In this document: positions 23,811-34,155 of the stretch, one piece after another
Position numbering within the stretch: the first letter of the stretch is position 1
How the letters are laid out: every line of letters begins with the position of its first letter
Assembly: GCA_963580455.1 (NCBI GenBank)
Contig: OY756967.1
Coordinates: forward strand, 16,600,022 to 16,664,021
Origin: Euonymus europaeus
Lineage: Eukaryota > Streptophyta > Magnoliopsida > Celastrales > Celastraceae
Direction: 5' to 3'
DNA: 64,000 bases
Notes under the pieces: model-generated
What the model saw: the letters and a program-made list of their open reading frames with translations, nothing else
The model's database searches: none
Told to the model about the DNA's origin: nothing
Made by a program: the position numbers and the translations under genes

Positions 23811-26800
23811 TTGTTTGTGCCAAATAAAAATTGAATGAACAATGAAAGTTGATATATAATATTTTGAATTTATATTCAATGGTTCAAAATTATCGGGTAT
23901 TTTCACGTTCCATTTGATTTTTTTTTTGCCACAAACAATATACTAAAAAAACCTAGCCAAACACAAAAGCGTAGTGAATTGTATCCCCAAATTTCGAAGG
24001 CAATCACTTTTGACAATTTCAACAATTAATTATCAAATATCAAGTTACACACAAATTTGGGCTCTAATAATTATCCTGATCAAGATTCAATTAAGTGCAA
24101 TATGTAATGAATAGCTAGTTAACAAACACAAAAGAATCACAACACAATCTTAAAAATATAAATCTGCACACTAATTGGGTAAAAATTATTTGACTTATCA
24201 ATTCATGTCAGAATGTACCAAAACTTGATATGTAATATCAAAACATTTTAATGAAGACTATATCAAAAAATCAGAACAAAACTCAAAGTCTAGCTATATG
24301 AAAAGTGCATGGGAAGATTAGTGTTCCAAACAATCAACAATCAAAAGTACTTGTCCTAATTATTTAGAAAAACCTCCACTAATACAATTAGCAACCTCAA
24401 AAAAATGACCAACACCCAAGGAAGAAATCTTAGCACATTATCAAGTAAGTAAAGTAATTACAAAGTGCACAAGCATATATATATATATATATAGTGGTTC
24501 GGAGAGTCATTCCTCCTACATCCACTACCTAAGACTGCAAGTTTAGGATTTTCAAATCCACTAATAGATGATAGTTTTCCAAGTTCACCAAAAACCTAGG
24601 GTTTTAGGCAAGCTAACTCCAAGCTCTTACAACTAGGGTTTCAAGATAACCAAGAACTAGGATTTGCAAGTGTTACCTCAAACTTATCTCACAACCTTTG
24701 AAAGGTTTTTTTCCCCACAAAGGGAATTTACAAGTATTTTGGGTACAAGGTTCTCTCAAGATTAGCTTAAGGCTATTTGGTTGAGGAACTCTGACAATGG
24801 ATAGAGGATTCTCATGGGTAGAATGAAGATAAAACTCAAATTTGTGGCAATCTCTCTAATATAAATTTACACAAAGCTCTAAAGAAGATCTAGATATGAT
24901 TAGAAGAAGTTTTATTGAAACACCACTCAAGAATACCACAAAGATACCCCATGGGTAGGATGAAAATAAGGCAGTTCTGGATGGATTTTGATCTCTCAAA
25001 AGGTTGGGAAGATGATAGCTTGAATGTAGTAACAATATTGTAGCAAGAGATCTTGGAAGAAGCTTGAATCAAAATTTGATGTAGAGAGGATTTGAAGCTC
25101 AAGGACTTAGCTAATTTTTGCAAATGGTTTTTCACCTTCCAACACAAGCCAACCCTCTCTCTCCCCTTTCAAAAAAATCAATCTTGTCTCTTGGATGAAG
25201 AGTAGATCTTGATCTTGGCCCTTCTTTTTTCTTCTAATATTGACCCTTAAAAATTTGAATCAATTCAATATTCACCATTCATAATAGACCTATTGGAAAT
25301 TCTTGTACAAAAATGCCTCCTTTGGCTAGCTTGTTTGGTTGCACCAATAATTATTTCTTGATGATGAAAGTCTTGCTTAAAACAAGCCAAAAAAGCGCCT
25401 AGAATCTGTCAAAAAGAATAATTTTTCAACAATTTCTCTCTCCTTTGTCCCCCCTAAGGTATAAATATTGTCACAATGTGGACCAATCATTTCAAACCTG
25501 AACCATCTCTTGAATTCATGACACAAAATACATACACGACTTCTAGAACCTTGAAAATATAATTCACCTCCAAAAAAACTCAATTCATAAAGCTGGAAGA
25601 AATTTATTTTTGCTCAAGATAAGTCAAACTTTTCTCAAATAGTGTTGACCATTCTTAAACTTAATCAATTAAGCTTTAACACATAATGCATGAATTTTCT
25701 CAGTAATATTCAACTTCAATATGCTCATTATACTCGTTTGATTGCACCTACAAAGAAATAGGTAACAAGACACTTAATTGTTGCTTGTAAGCTCAAAGAG
25801 CTTCAATGCTTGCACAAAGGTCAATCAATATGATATAAGCTCAAAAAAATTCAAGCACATGATAAATCATTTAATATATATTTACATGTTCATACAAAAT
25901 TTAATAGCCATCGGAGTGCAATTGATCACTCAATTTCATCAAGTAAGCTCAAAAAATGTTATATCATGACTACATAGCATCACCAAATTGGACAAAGAAA
26001 TTGAACATCTTTCACTAAAAATTGATCATATGAATAAGTTGTGACTATTTAATGAATGTGTACACATTGTGATATTTTAGAAGTTTTTGTAATTCGAAAA
26101 TGAACAAGTCCAAGTTTATCCAATTAATCTCAAACATGATTTGAAAATATATAATAAAGCTTAAATCAATAGATATAATTCATTTCATGATTTATCAAAA
26201 TTCATCCAAAGTTAAGCACAATCAAATAGTCCAATATATATTTTTGCATCAAAACACAAATGTAACACCTATGGTCCAATAATCTCTCACTTTTTGATGA
26301 TTACAAAACTACATAATGTGAAAAGGGCTATTTGATTGAATTTGGATACCAAATGTTATGCACAAAGTGAGTAAAATTCTATCCCATTTTAAAGTCAAAT
26401 GAAATTTGAGATACTTTGTAAGATTTTCAAAATCTTATGATACTCCCCTCATGTTAAGCTTTCTACTCCCCCGTAACATGGCAAGCTCACTCTCCATTAA
26501 GTTGTGCAGCTAATATACATACTAATATGTATTTTTAATCAAATAAGTGCACTTTTTCATCAAGTATCTCTTCCTCTTTTTGTAGTAACTCAAAAATATG
26601 AGGATATAGGGGTGCATGCATCTTCAAAAAGATGTAAGGTTTAAAAACTATGAAATACATCAACTATCTCTCATATGAGAATTCTTTGAATGCATATTTT
26701 GGAGAATAGATCATATTTAAGCACAATAACATGTTCAAAGCATATACCAAGTTAGATAACCCCCCTACAAACATGCATATCTTTCACACTATTTTCAAGT

Positions 26801-26913
26801 ACCAAGTTATCATGCCAATTCAATGATATATATCAATTGAAATATGTCAAAGCAAAGTGGATACCAATTGAAGTGAATATTATCAAAGAGCATGCGTTCA
26901 AGCAAATATTTAA
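23811..26913 (-). repeat. Probable Copia 3' UTR and LTR region
   Basis: Lies just downstream (minus strand) of a Copia polyprotein that ends at 26914. Purine-rich tracts (GGGGGAGTAG near 26470, AGTGAGAGATTATTGG near 26285) could be polypurine tracts, with an LTR below about 26280. It contains a (TA)n run at 24475-24493. No second LTR copy is present for comparison, so the bounds are guesses. No gene is seen in this long stretch. Confidence 0.35.
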
Positions 26914-27520
26914 TTAATGAGCATTAACCAATCTCAATGCATCTCTTAACTTAATGAACCTATCCTTAGCTAAAGCTTTTGTAAGAATATCCACAATATT
27001 ATTTTCTCAATCTACATGTTCAAACACAATATTTCCTTTTGCTACATGGTCCCTAATGGAATGACGTTTAATCTTAATATGTTTAGCATTTCCATGATGA
27101 ACTAGATTCTTACTTAAAAGGATTACACTTATGTTATCACAATGAATAGGTGTGTTGTCAAATTTTACATTAAAATCAAGCAATTGTTGTTTAATCCATA
27201 TAATTTGTACAACACAACGACCTATCGCCATATATTTGGATTCTATTGTAGTTAGAGAAACACATGTTTGTTTCTTTGAAAACCAAGATATAAGCATGTT
27301 TCCAATGTATTGACATGTACCATTTGTACTCTTTCTATCAATTCTACAACCTCCATAATCGGCATCACTAAAAATATACAAATCAAATGAAGATTTTTTA
27401 TTATACCATAACCCTAAGGATGGTGTATTTTTCAAATATCTTAATATCCTCTTAACAACCATTAGGTGTGATTCTTTAGGATTAAATTGATATCGAGCAC
27501 ACATACATAGTATGCAGTTA
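26914..27520 (-). pseudogene. Copia RNase H and polyprotein C-terminus (family A)
   Basis: Minus-strand frame 27504-27007 begins CARYQFNPKESHL, KRILRYLKNT and continues through the RNase H core: DADYGGCRIDRKSTNG, SWFSKKQTCVSLTTIESKYMA, IHCDNISVILLSKN and HGNAKHIKIKRHSIRDHV. A stop interrupts just after this block, then the tail (AKDRFIKLRDALRLVNAH) ends at the stop 26916-26914. Upstream, at about 27520, the sequence switches abruptly to a different Copia family at an earlier position of the RT/RNase H connection. The piece is therefore one half of a chimeric join. Confidence 0.8.
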
Positions 27521-27530
27521 TGGCTTTAAT

Positions 27531-29270
27531 TGGCTTTGTAGGAAAGAATAAGCCCTGACTTGAAGTCTCTTTATGATATCATAGCAATCTGTGAGCAGTT
27601 TTGAGATGTACAGAGGTTGGAGCTTTCATGAAGTGTTCACAATAAAAGTGATGTCTGGCCTTGTTAAAGTCAAGAAAATGAGCTTCCCAACCAACCTCAT
27701 GTACATCATAGGGTTCTCTAAAGGTTCTTGTTCAATAATTGACATCCATTGGAGTATTGATAGGTTTGCAATCCCTAAAATGAGAATCAAACAGCATATC
27801 CAAGAAATATTTTCTTTGGCAAATTGTCATGCCATTGTTAGTTCTATGAATTTTAAGACCATGAAAATATCTCAATTCACCCAGATCCTTAATCTTGAAA
27901 CAAGAGGCAATATAGCCATATCATCAACATAAAGCAAAAATAGAACTTTTGACTTACCATGAGTATAAATAAACAAAGAATAGTCACATTTAGATTGTTT
28001 AAACCCAAAATTTAACAATGCAAGTTTGCACTTCTCATTCCACTGTCTTGAGGCTTATTTCAAACCATAAAGAGCTTTATTTAGTTTGCAAACAGAGCCT
28101 AACCTGGTGGCATTCTCATGTAAACTTCCTCATTTAATTCTCCATTTAAGAAAGCATTATACACATCTAAATGATGCACAATCCAATTATATACAGCACC
28201 TAAGGCAAGAAAAATTCTTACTATAATCATTTTAATGACAGGTGCAAAAGTCTCATTATAATCAAAACCAAGTGTTTGACTATATCCTCTAGCTACAAGT
28301 TTCGCCTTGTACCTTTCCACAGTGCCATTAGGGTTATATTTAATTTTATAAACCCATCTTGAACCAATGGCCTTCCTTCCTTTGGGAAGTTGAACCACAA
28401 TCCAAGTGCCATTCTCATTCAAAGCCTTAATCTCCAAATTCGTGGCTTCACGCCATTTTGGAGATTTTAAAGCTTTCAAATGATTCTTTGGTTCATGCTG
28501 AGAATTTATGGAAGCTATAAAATGATTATAATATGACATACAAGATGAAATATGTACATGATTATTAGACACAGTGTCACTACAATCATAGTCAGATAGA
28601 TATTTAGGAGCCCTCCTTGCCCGTTTTGCAGTAATAACTAATTCATGTTCATTTTGCTTACTATTTTCTATATGTTCATCATTGAATGAGACATTGGTTG
28701 GCAACTCAATAGACTCCTTGAAAGGATATTTTTCTTCATAAAAGATAATATCTCTGAAAACAAATAACTCATATGTTTCTAGCTCTAAAAGTTTGTATCC
28801 CTTTACCTTAGAAGGATATCCCATAAAAATAGATTTCTTTGTTCTAGGTGCAAACTTTGAACCATTATGTTTCAGAATTTTAGTATAACAAAGACAACCA
28901 AAAACTCCAAAATTATGATAATCTAGTTCTATATTGTATAATATGTGATATGGAATCTTTACTATCCAAGGTTCTAGAAGATAATCTTTTAATAAAGTAT
29001 ATTGCAGCCAGTACACAGTGACTCCAATATTCTTCAAGTATATTGGCTTGAATTCTAACAGCCCTGCTTACATTTAACAAGTGTTGATGCTTTCTATCTA
29101 CCACCCCATTTTCTTGGGGGGTATATGCACAAGTTCTTTGATGAACAATGCCCTCTTTCTGTAAAAATCTACCATATTAAACTCCATGACATTATCACTC
29201 CTAATAACTTTTATCTTGGTTCCAAACTGTGTATTTACATAACTATTGAAATACTCAATGTGTTCTTTCA
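27531..29270 (-). pseudogene. Copia integrase C-part and RT (family B)
   Basis: Continues the element whose gag and protease lie at 44.9-46.6 kb; the Ogre-like element split it. From the high end on the minus strand: integrase end (VKEHIEYFNSYVNTQFGTK, then a PQENGVVDRKHQHLLN-type block across a frame change), the 29037-28099 frame (FGVFGCLCYTKILKHN, the GTWIVVQLPKG RT opening, IGSRWVYKIK, YNETFAPVIKM, WIVHHLDVYNAFLNGEL), then RT to the YVDD region and GKLIFLTLTRPDI with stops. It breaks off at about 27531. Several frameshifts and stops make it non-functional. Confidence 0.82.
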
Positions 29271-29275
29271 CCTTA
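29271..29275. repeat. Target site duplication CCTTA, left copy
   Basis: CCTTA directly precedes the TGTAG start of the 5' LTR and is repeated at 44896-44900 directly after the 3' LTR. Confidence 0.95.
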
Positions 29276-29585
29276 TGTAGTACCCGATTTTTGTCCGGAT
29301 AAGACTTATTTGGTCATATAAAAAATTTATTGTTTAAAAATAAATAAAATTGGTATGGAAAAGCCCAAGTTTGTTGGCAAACTAGGTTCATTCTCACAAG
29401 CCCAATAAATCAAGTCCAAAAGCAAATAAAAATAATAAAAAGATAAATAGGAAAATAATAAAGGAATTCGGTTGGGACTCTTGATCCTTTTGTTAGTTTC
29501 CTTCTCCATCTCAATATCCTTCCCTCAATCCTATTGTTATTAAACTTATCATCTTTCTCTTAACTTTACCTAATCCTCTTTCATC

Positions 29586-29593
29586 TATAAATA
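29586..29593 (+). promoter_or_regulatory. TATA box of the Ogre LTR promoter
   Basis: TATAAATA within a CT-rich context about 310 bases into the LTR; the identical site in the 3' LTR is at 43230-43237. Transcription of the element would start some 30 bases downstream. Confidence 0.65.
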
Positions 29594-30490
29594 GGTTTCT
29601 TTTTCACCATAAAAGGGGACCTTTTTTGGGGAAAAAGGGGGCGGCACTCTCTTAGTGATAAACCACTCATCCTTTTTGATTTTTTTTTCTCTTTCTTGAT
29701 CAGCCGTCCTATTAGGGGAGAAAGAATTCTTGAGAGGGTGACCAGCCTGGTTTTTCCCCTATTCTTCTCTTTACCAAACAGTTTCCTCTCCGCCACACTA
29801 CCTCCTTCTCTCCATCTCACTCTACTGTTAACAAGCAGTGCCTTCTCCTTGCCCAGCAATACCATTAGTTGATTCTTCCTTCTCACATCATTTGGTTCAT
29901 CACCACGCATCACCTGGTTTTCCTTTCTCAGATCACTCGTTTCATCATAATTTCTTATTCAGGTAACACCACTTTCACCATGATTGCCACATGTATATGC
30001 TTGCTGATTTATATATATATTCATACGTGAGGCTTGTGGTATATATATGTATAGTGTCGTGCATGTTATAGAAGGAATACACTTTATATATATGTATCTA
30101 TATATATACTTATGGGCTGGTGGTGTTGACGTGTGTATGCATATATATTGCTATATATTAATATATCAATATATTATTATTAAATGATGCTTCTGTGTTG
30201 ATGCACTTTATGTATATATGTGATGTTGTAGTTGAATATATATTATGTATACATATGGATAAGTGGAGTTATGTGAATGGGTGGTGCGTGTGTACACATG
30301 ATGCTCCCTGTATATGATGTTGTGCTTTTATATACACTTACATATATCGGATTATATATGCGTATATGTATTAGATAAATGATGCTGTACAACAATGTGC
30401 ATGTATGGATATTGTTTTTTGGGCGTTAAGTTTTGTATTGAGAGTAGTTTGATAAATCAATAGTTGGTCCTTAGTAAATTACCTAATCAT

Positions 30491-30811
30491 ATACCAAAAG
30501 TTGGTATCTTTAGGGATGTTTCAATGTCATAAGTTGGAATTTTAAGGATTCAAATACCATAAGTTGGTGCCTTTTTTAAAACCTACCAAAAGTTGGTAAC
30601 GAATTTGCGTTGGTAATAAATAAACCATTTATTTTCGATATTCTACGAATAATTGGTTTTTTTTTTCTTTTTAATGAAATTAATTTATTTTTTTTCCCTT
30701 ATGGTCAATAGTTGACCCAAACTTTTTCTTTAAAAATCTTTCCAAAAACTATCATAAGTTGATAGTGGTTCAAAAATCAATTTTTTTTTAAAACTATCAT
30801 AAGTTGATAGT
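30491..30811. repeat. Cluster of short hairpin motifs in the LTR
   Basis: Six related units: ATACCAAAAGTTGGTAT (30491-30507), a weaker GTCATAAGTTGGAA (30526-30539), ACCATAAGTTGGT (30556-30568), TACCAAAAGTTGGTA (30584-30598) and ACTATCATAAGTTGATAGT twice (30748-30766 and 30793-30811). A similar GGTCAATAGTTGACC sits at 30704-30718. Arms of 5-7 bases flank a short AAG-type loop. The cluster is repeated in the 3' LTR, about 13.64 kb on. Confidence 0.85.
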
Positions 30812-31251
30812 GTTTTTTTTTACAAAACCTTTTTTTTATTTTATTTAAAATGGGCAATGTTTTCCCACACAAAAATAGCTTTGCTACTCATCTAAAATTA
30901 TTCCATGTTTCTTGCATAGAAATTATGAGAATTAAAGATGAGACACCAATTTTTAAAACAAACTCTATCATTTTTTATGTCTTGCAAAGAGCAAGCTTTC
31001 GTAGGGTAGTCATCTAATTAATAAGGTAACTGTTTTCAAACAGGTGTTATGGGGTGCTAATACCTTCCTCATGCTCAATCGACCCCCGTTCTCTTTTTCT
31101 CTGGTTCGCAGGTTTTTTTTGGTGTCCAATTGCACCTTAAATCAATTGGTGGCGACTCTCGAGTTTTTTTTTATATATTTTTGTGTTACGAAATAATATT
31201 ATTTTACAGGAGTATTTCGCCGATCCGCGTCGTGACCCCGGTTGCGACAAC

Positions 31252-31269
31252 TGGCGACTCTGCTGGGGA
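31252..31269 (+). other. Primer binding site
   Basis: TGGCGACTCTGCTGGGGA begins two bases after the 5' LTR. Ogre-type elements are reported to prime from an arginine tRNA; I have not matched this site to a specific tRNA here. Confidence 0.75.
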
Positions 31270-31867
31270 CATTGGTTTTTAAAACCGTAGAGGGTCAAGC
31301 CTGTATGATTAATTGATGATTATCATTTTTTTTGTGAGATATCAGTTTGTGTATTTTGTAACAAGTTTTTGTTTGTCTATCTTGTGATTTATATGTTTTC
31401 TTGTATATTCATCTTTACACATTCATACTCATTACAGCCTACCACCCGGGCTCTACCTCTAGCACTAGAGAGGGTTGACTACTATTCTCGTGAGATTCCG
31501 TCTCCGCATGGATAGTGGAAAACATCCTCACCGGATTGACTTCCCTTAAAAGTTAGGGGAAGAGCTTTTGTCTCAATAGTTGAGATTTAAAAGCAACCTG
31601 ATCCGGGACCTCGCGATGTAGTTAGATAAGCCTACCCATGTATTTGATAAACTCTAGATCATGTTTCAAATTTTTCGAAGTTTATGCTGCTTTATGGAAT
31701 GACATATTTTATTCATTGTGGAATTTATTTATTTATTTTCTATTATTTTTCTCTACTACCTTAATTCGTTACTAATTTGCTTTGCCCATGTTTGTTTGTT
31801 TGTTTTTGCATCTGCATTCACATAGGCACAGTCATGCAGTTTGGTTCGATAATACTTGCAAAACATC
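31270..31867 (+). other. Ogre leader between primer site and ORF1
   Basis: No conserved frame. TG-rich near 31790-31830. Likely carries the packaging and dimerisation signals, but nothing specific can be recognised. Confidence 0.5.
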
Positions 31868-33949
31868 ATGGCATCAGGGATTTCCACATGTAGCAGGATT
31901 GACATCTATGAAGCAAGGGCTGAATTGAGCAAAATGCAATCTGAGCATGGAGATAGCTTGATTGGGGATATTTTATTACCAAGGGTAATAAAAACAGAGT
32001 TTTCAAAGCATACATGGCCACGACTAGTAGGTTTGTGGGCCCGAGTAAGTTCGAAATTGGGTCCAGAATTTTCGAAGAAATATGGCAATATTGGAAGTTT
32101 GATAAGGGTTGTTACACCAGTAACGTTGCTCCAAGCAGCCACGCCTTATTGGGATCCAGCATACAGGTGCTTCACATTCGGGCGGATAGACTTTTCACCC
32201 ACAATTGAGGAGTATGCACAACTATTGCAACTAGAGCCGCATAATACAAAGATGTATTATTTTCATGAAAACATGACAGCTGAAAAGATTGTTGCTAGAA
32301 TTATGGAACGAGAGACTGACGAGGTCAGGAGAATGGGTTCACTAAAAGGGGGCAAATGGTGTTTTCCAATTGATGAGTTGATGAAATATGTTGAGGAAAA
32401 ACCAAATACATTATTAGGACAGTCTGCATTGGCACTTGCTATATATGGGGCTGTCTTGTTTCCTTGCACTCAAGGGTATGTTGAAGGGAGAGTGATCAAG
32501 CTTTTCAGCCAGGTGGACCGGGGCATGAATCCAATTCCGGTAATTATATGTGAGACACTTCGTTCTCTTAATTTTTGCCGCCACAACAAGAAAGCAAGGT
32601 TTATTGGATGCTCAGCCTTACTCGGAGTTTGGTTAATAAGTCACATTCAATACTATAAGCAATTTGATGTCCCAAGAATTGCTTTTAAGGACCATACTCG
32701 GCCAGAAAGGAGACCACTATGGGAGTTCACCGAAACAAAATGGAGGCAGGGATATCCAAGTATCGAGGAATGGGAGGAGTTTTTGCAATCAGTGGATGTT
32801 CATAATATTGAAGGAAGGGCTTCTTGGTTCTTGCCAGATGCATTTTTGTATAGATGTGGAGATTTTCCTTGTGTCCCTTTACTAGGCCCATGGGGGGCAG
32901 TTAGTCAAGCACCAGCTTTAGTATTCCGTCAGATGGGATCAAATCCTTGCATCCCGGCCACACATGGTTTGCTAGATTTTGAATTTTCTTATGATGATGG
33001 AGAGGATCCGGGGTTAATCATACCAAAGGTGAGAAACGTACTTAAGGCATGGAAAAACCTAAAGACTACTAATCGCGGAAAGCGCACATCTGATGGAACT
33101 TTGGTGTACTTCAAATGGCATGAAAAAAGAGGCAAAACCACTTCAGAGAGCAATGTCCAGAATATAGGCAGCTATGAAGGAAGGACAAGTGGATCTCATA
33201 ATATGGCAGAGGATAGTGGTATGAAACCTCAAAGTAATGAGCATATTGGTCAAAGAAGGAAAAGACCCAGTGTTGAAGAAGATGAAGACCCAACTGCAAA
33301 GAAAATTGAGAATCTAGAAAAAGCGTTACAAAAGGTAACTCAAGAAGCTGAAAGTCACAAAAGGAAATATGGATTGATAAAAGAAGAATTATCTAGAGCC
33401 AAGTTACGAGAGGAAGAAGAGATGGACGAATTAGAAAGAGTGAGTAGAGAAAGGATGCATCTGGAGCAAGACAATTTACATATACGAATGGAACTCCAAA
33501 AAGCAAATGAGGAAAGGTCACAAGCAATGGAAGAAGCAAAAGCTTGGAAGCTCAAACACCAGAATATTGAGCACGTGAATATTGCAATGGAAGCAGCCAT
33601 AAGAAGAAACCATGAAGAAATTGATCAGTTAAGAGTAGCACATCAGACGTTGCTTAGACAAAGGCAATTTGAGGTGGCCGAATTAACTGATCAAAATGAG
33701 GCATTACTTCAAGGCCTCGTAGAGAGCCGTGAAGCACGTGCAACACTCACGCGTCGGATTGGGATAGCAATGTGTCAAGTGACAAAGTTGTCAACATGGG
33801 CTATTTCTTTTGAAAAGGAAGCTGCAAGGTTGTGTCAGAATGAAACACTTCAAGGTCCAGAATTTGAGAAAGTCTCACAATTCTTGGGCAGTCTTCGTAA
33901 AGATTTAGAGATAATTGGAGGGCTCCAGCATGGGGGATTTCCAAATTAG
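31868..33949 (+). CDS. Ogre ORF1 protein (plant mobile-domain-like plus coiled coil)
   Basis: 693 aa from the ATG at 31868 (MASGISTCSRIDIYEARAEL); the frame extends four codons upstream without an ATG. Residues 1 to about 400 resemble the mobile-domain-like DUF found in Ogre ORF1 and in some plant proteins: ARVSSKLGPEFSKKYGNIGS, LLQAATPYWDPAYRCFTFG, PTIEEYAQLL, GQSALALAIYGAVLFP and WGAVSQAPALVFRQMG. A basic, hydrophilic linker follows. Residues about 480-628 form a long charged coiled coil (KIENLEKALQKVTQEAES onward). Its function in transposition is not known. There are no stops. It is separated from gag by about 200 bp of non-coding sequence, as in described Ogre elements. A structural or gag-assisting role is a guess. 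Confidence 0.85.
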   Translation: MASGISTCSRIDIYEARAELSKMQSEHGDSLIGDILLPRVIKTEFSKHTWPRLVGLWARVSSKLGPEFSKKYGNIGSLIRVVTPVTLLQAATPYWDPAYRCFTFGRIDFSPTIEEYAQLLQLEPHNTKMYYFHENMTAEKIVARIMERETDEVRRMGSLKGGKWCFPIDELMKYVEEKPNTLLGQSALALAIYGAVLFPCTQGYVEGRVIKLFSQVDRGMNPIPVIICETLRSLNFCRHNKKARFIGCSALLGVWLISHIQYYKQFDVPRIAFKDHTRPERRPLWEFTETKWRQGYPSIEEWEEFLQSVDVHNIEGRASWFLPDAFLYRCGDFPCVPLLGPWGAVSQAPALVFRQMGSNPCIPATHGLLDFEFSYDDGEDPGLIIPKVRNVLKAWKNLKTTNRGKRTSDGTLVYFKWHEKRGKTTSESNVQNIGSYEGRTSGSHNMAEDSGMKPQSNEHIGQRRKRPSVEEDEDPTAKKIENLEKALQKVTQEAESHKRKYGLIKEELSRAKLREEEEMDELERVSRERMHLEQDNLHIRMELQKANEERSQAMEEAKAWKLKHQNIEHVNIAMEAAIRRNHEEIDQLRVAHQTLLRQRQFEVAELTDQNEALLQGLVESREARATLTRRIGIAMCQVTKLSTWAISFEKEAARLCQNETLQGPEFEKVSQFLGSLRKDLEIIGGLQHGGFPN

Positions 33950-34155
33950 GGACTAGTTTCTTTACATCCAATAATGACTGTCATGTAACAGTACAAGTTG
34001 CTTTAATGGAATGGTGTTTTGTTTCTATTATTGTTTCAAAATGCAATGACTACATAGGATTCACATTAAAGCACAAGCATGCATTTAATAAAATAAATAA
34101 ATAAAAAGGCTAATAATGTCATATCCTTCATCACAGGTTTAGTTCATCATCAATC
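33950..34155 (+). other. Spacer between ORF1 and gag
   Basis: About 200 bp with no conserved frame; separates ORF1 from the gag-protease frame. Confidence 0.6.

Larger units (their letters stand above)
29276..31249 (+). repeat. 5' LTR of the Ogre-type element
   Basis: Starts TGTAGTACCCG and ends GGTTGCGACA. A TATA box, TATAAATA, is at 29586-29593. A TA-rich stretch lies at about 30010-30370 and a hairpin-motif cluster at 30491-30811. The open frames inside (29327-29509 and 29581-29913, minus) recur in the 3' LTR and have no protein features. Confidence 0.95.

Noticed and set aside
29327..29913. Open frames on the minus strand of the Ogre 5' LTR (repeated at 42971-43558)
   Set aside because: They are copies of LTR sequence in both LTRs, antisense, without family features.
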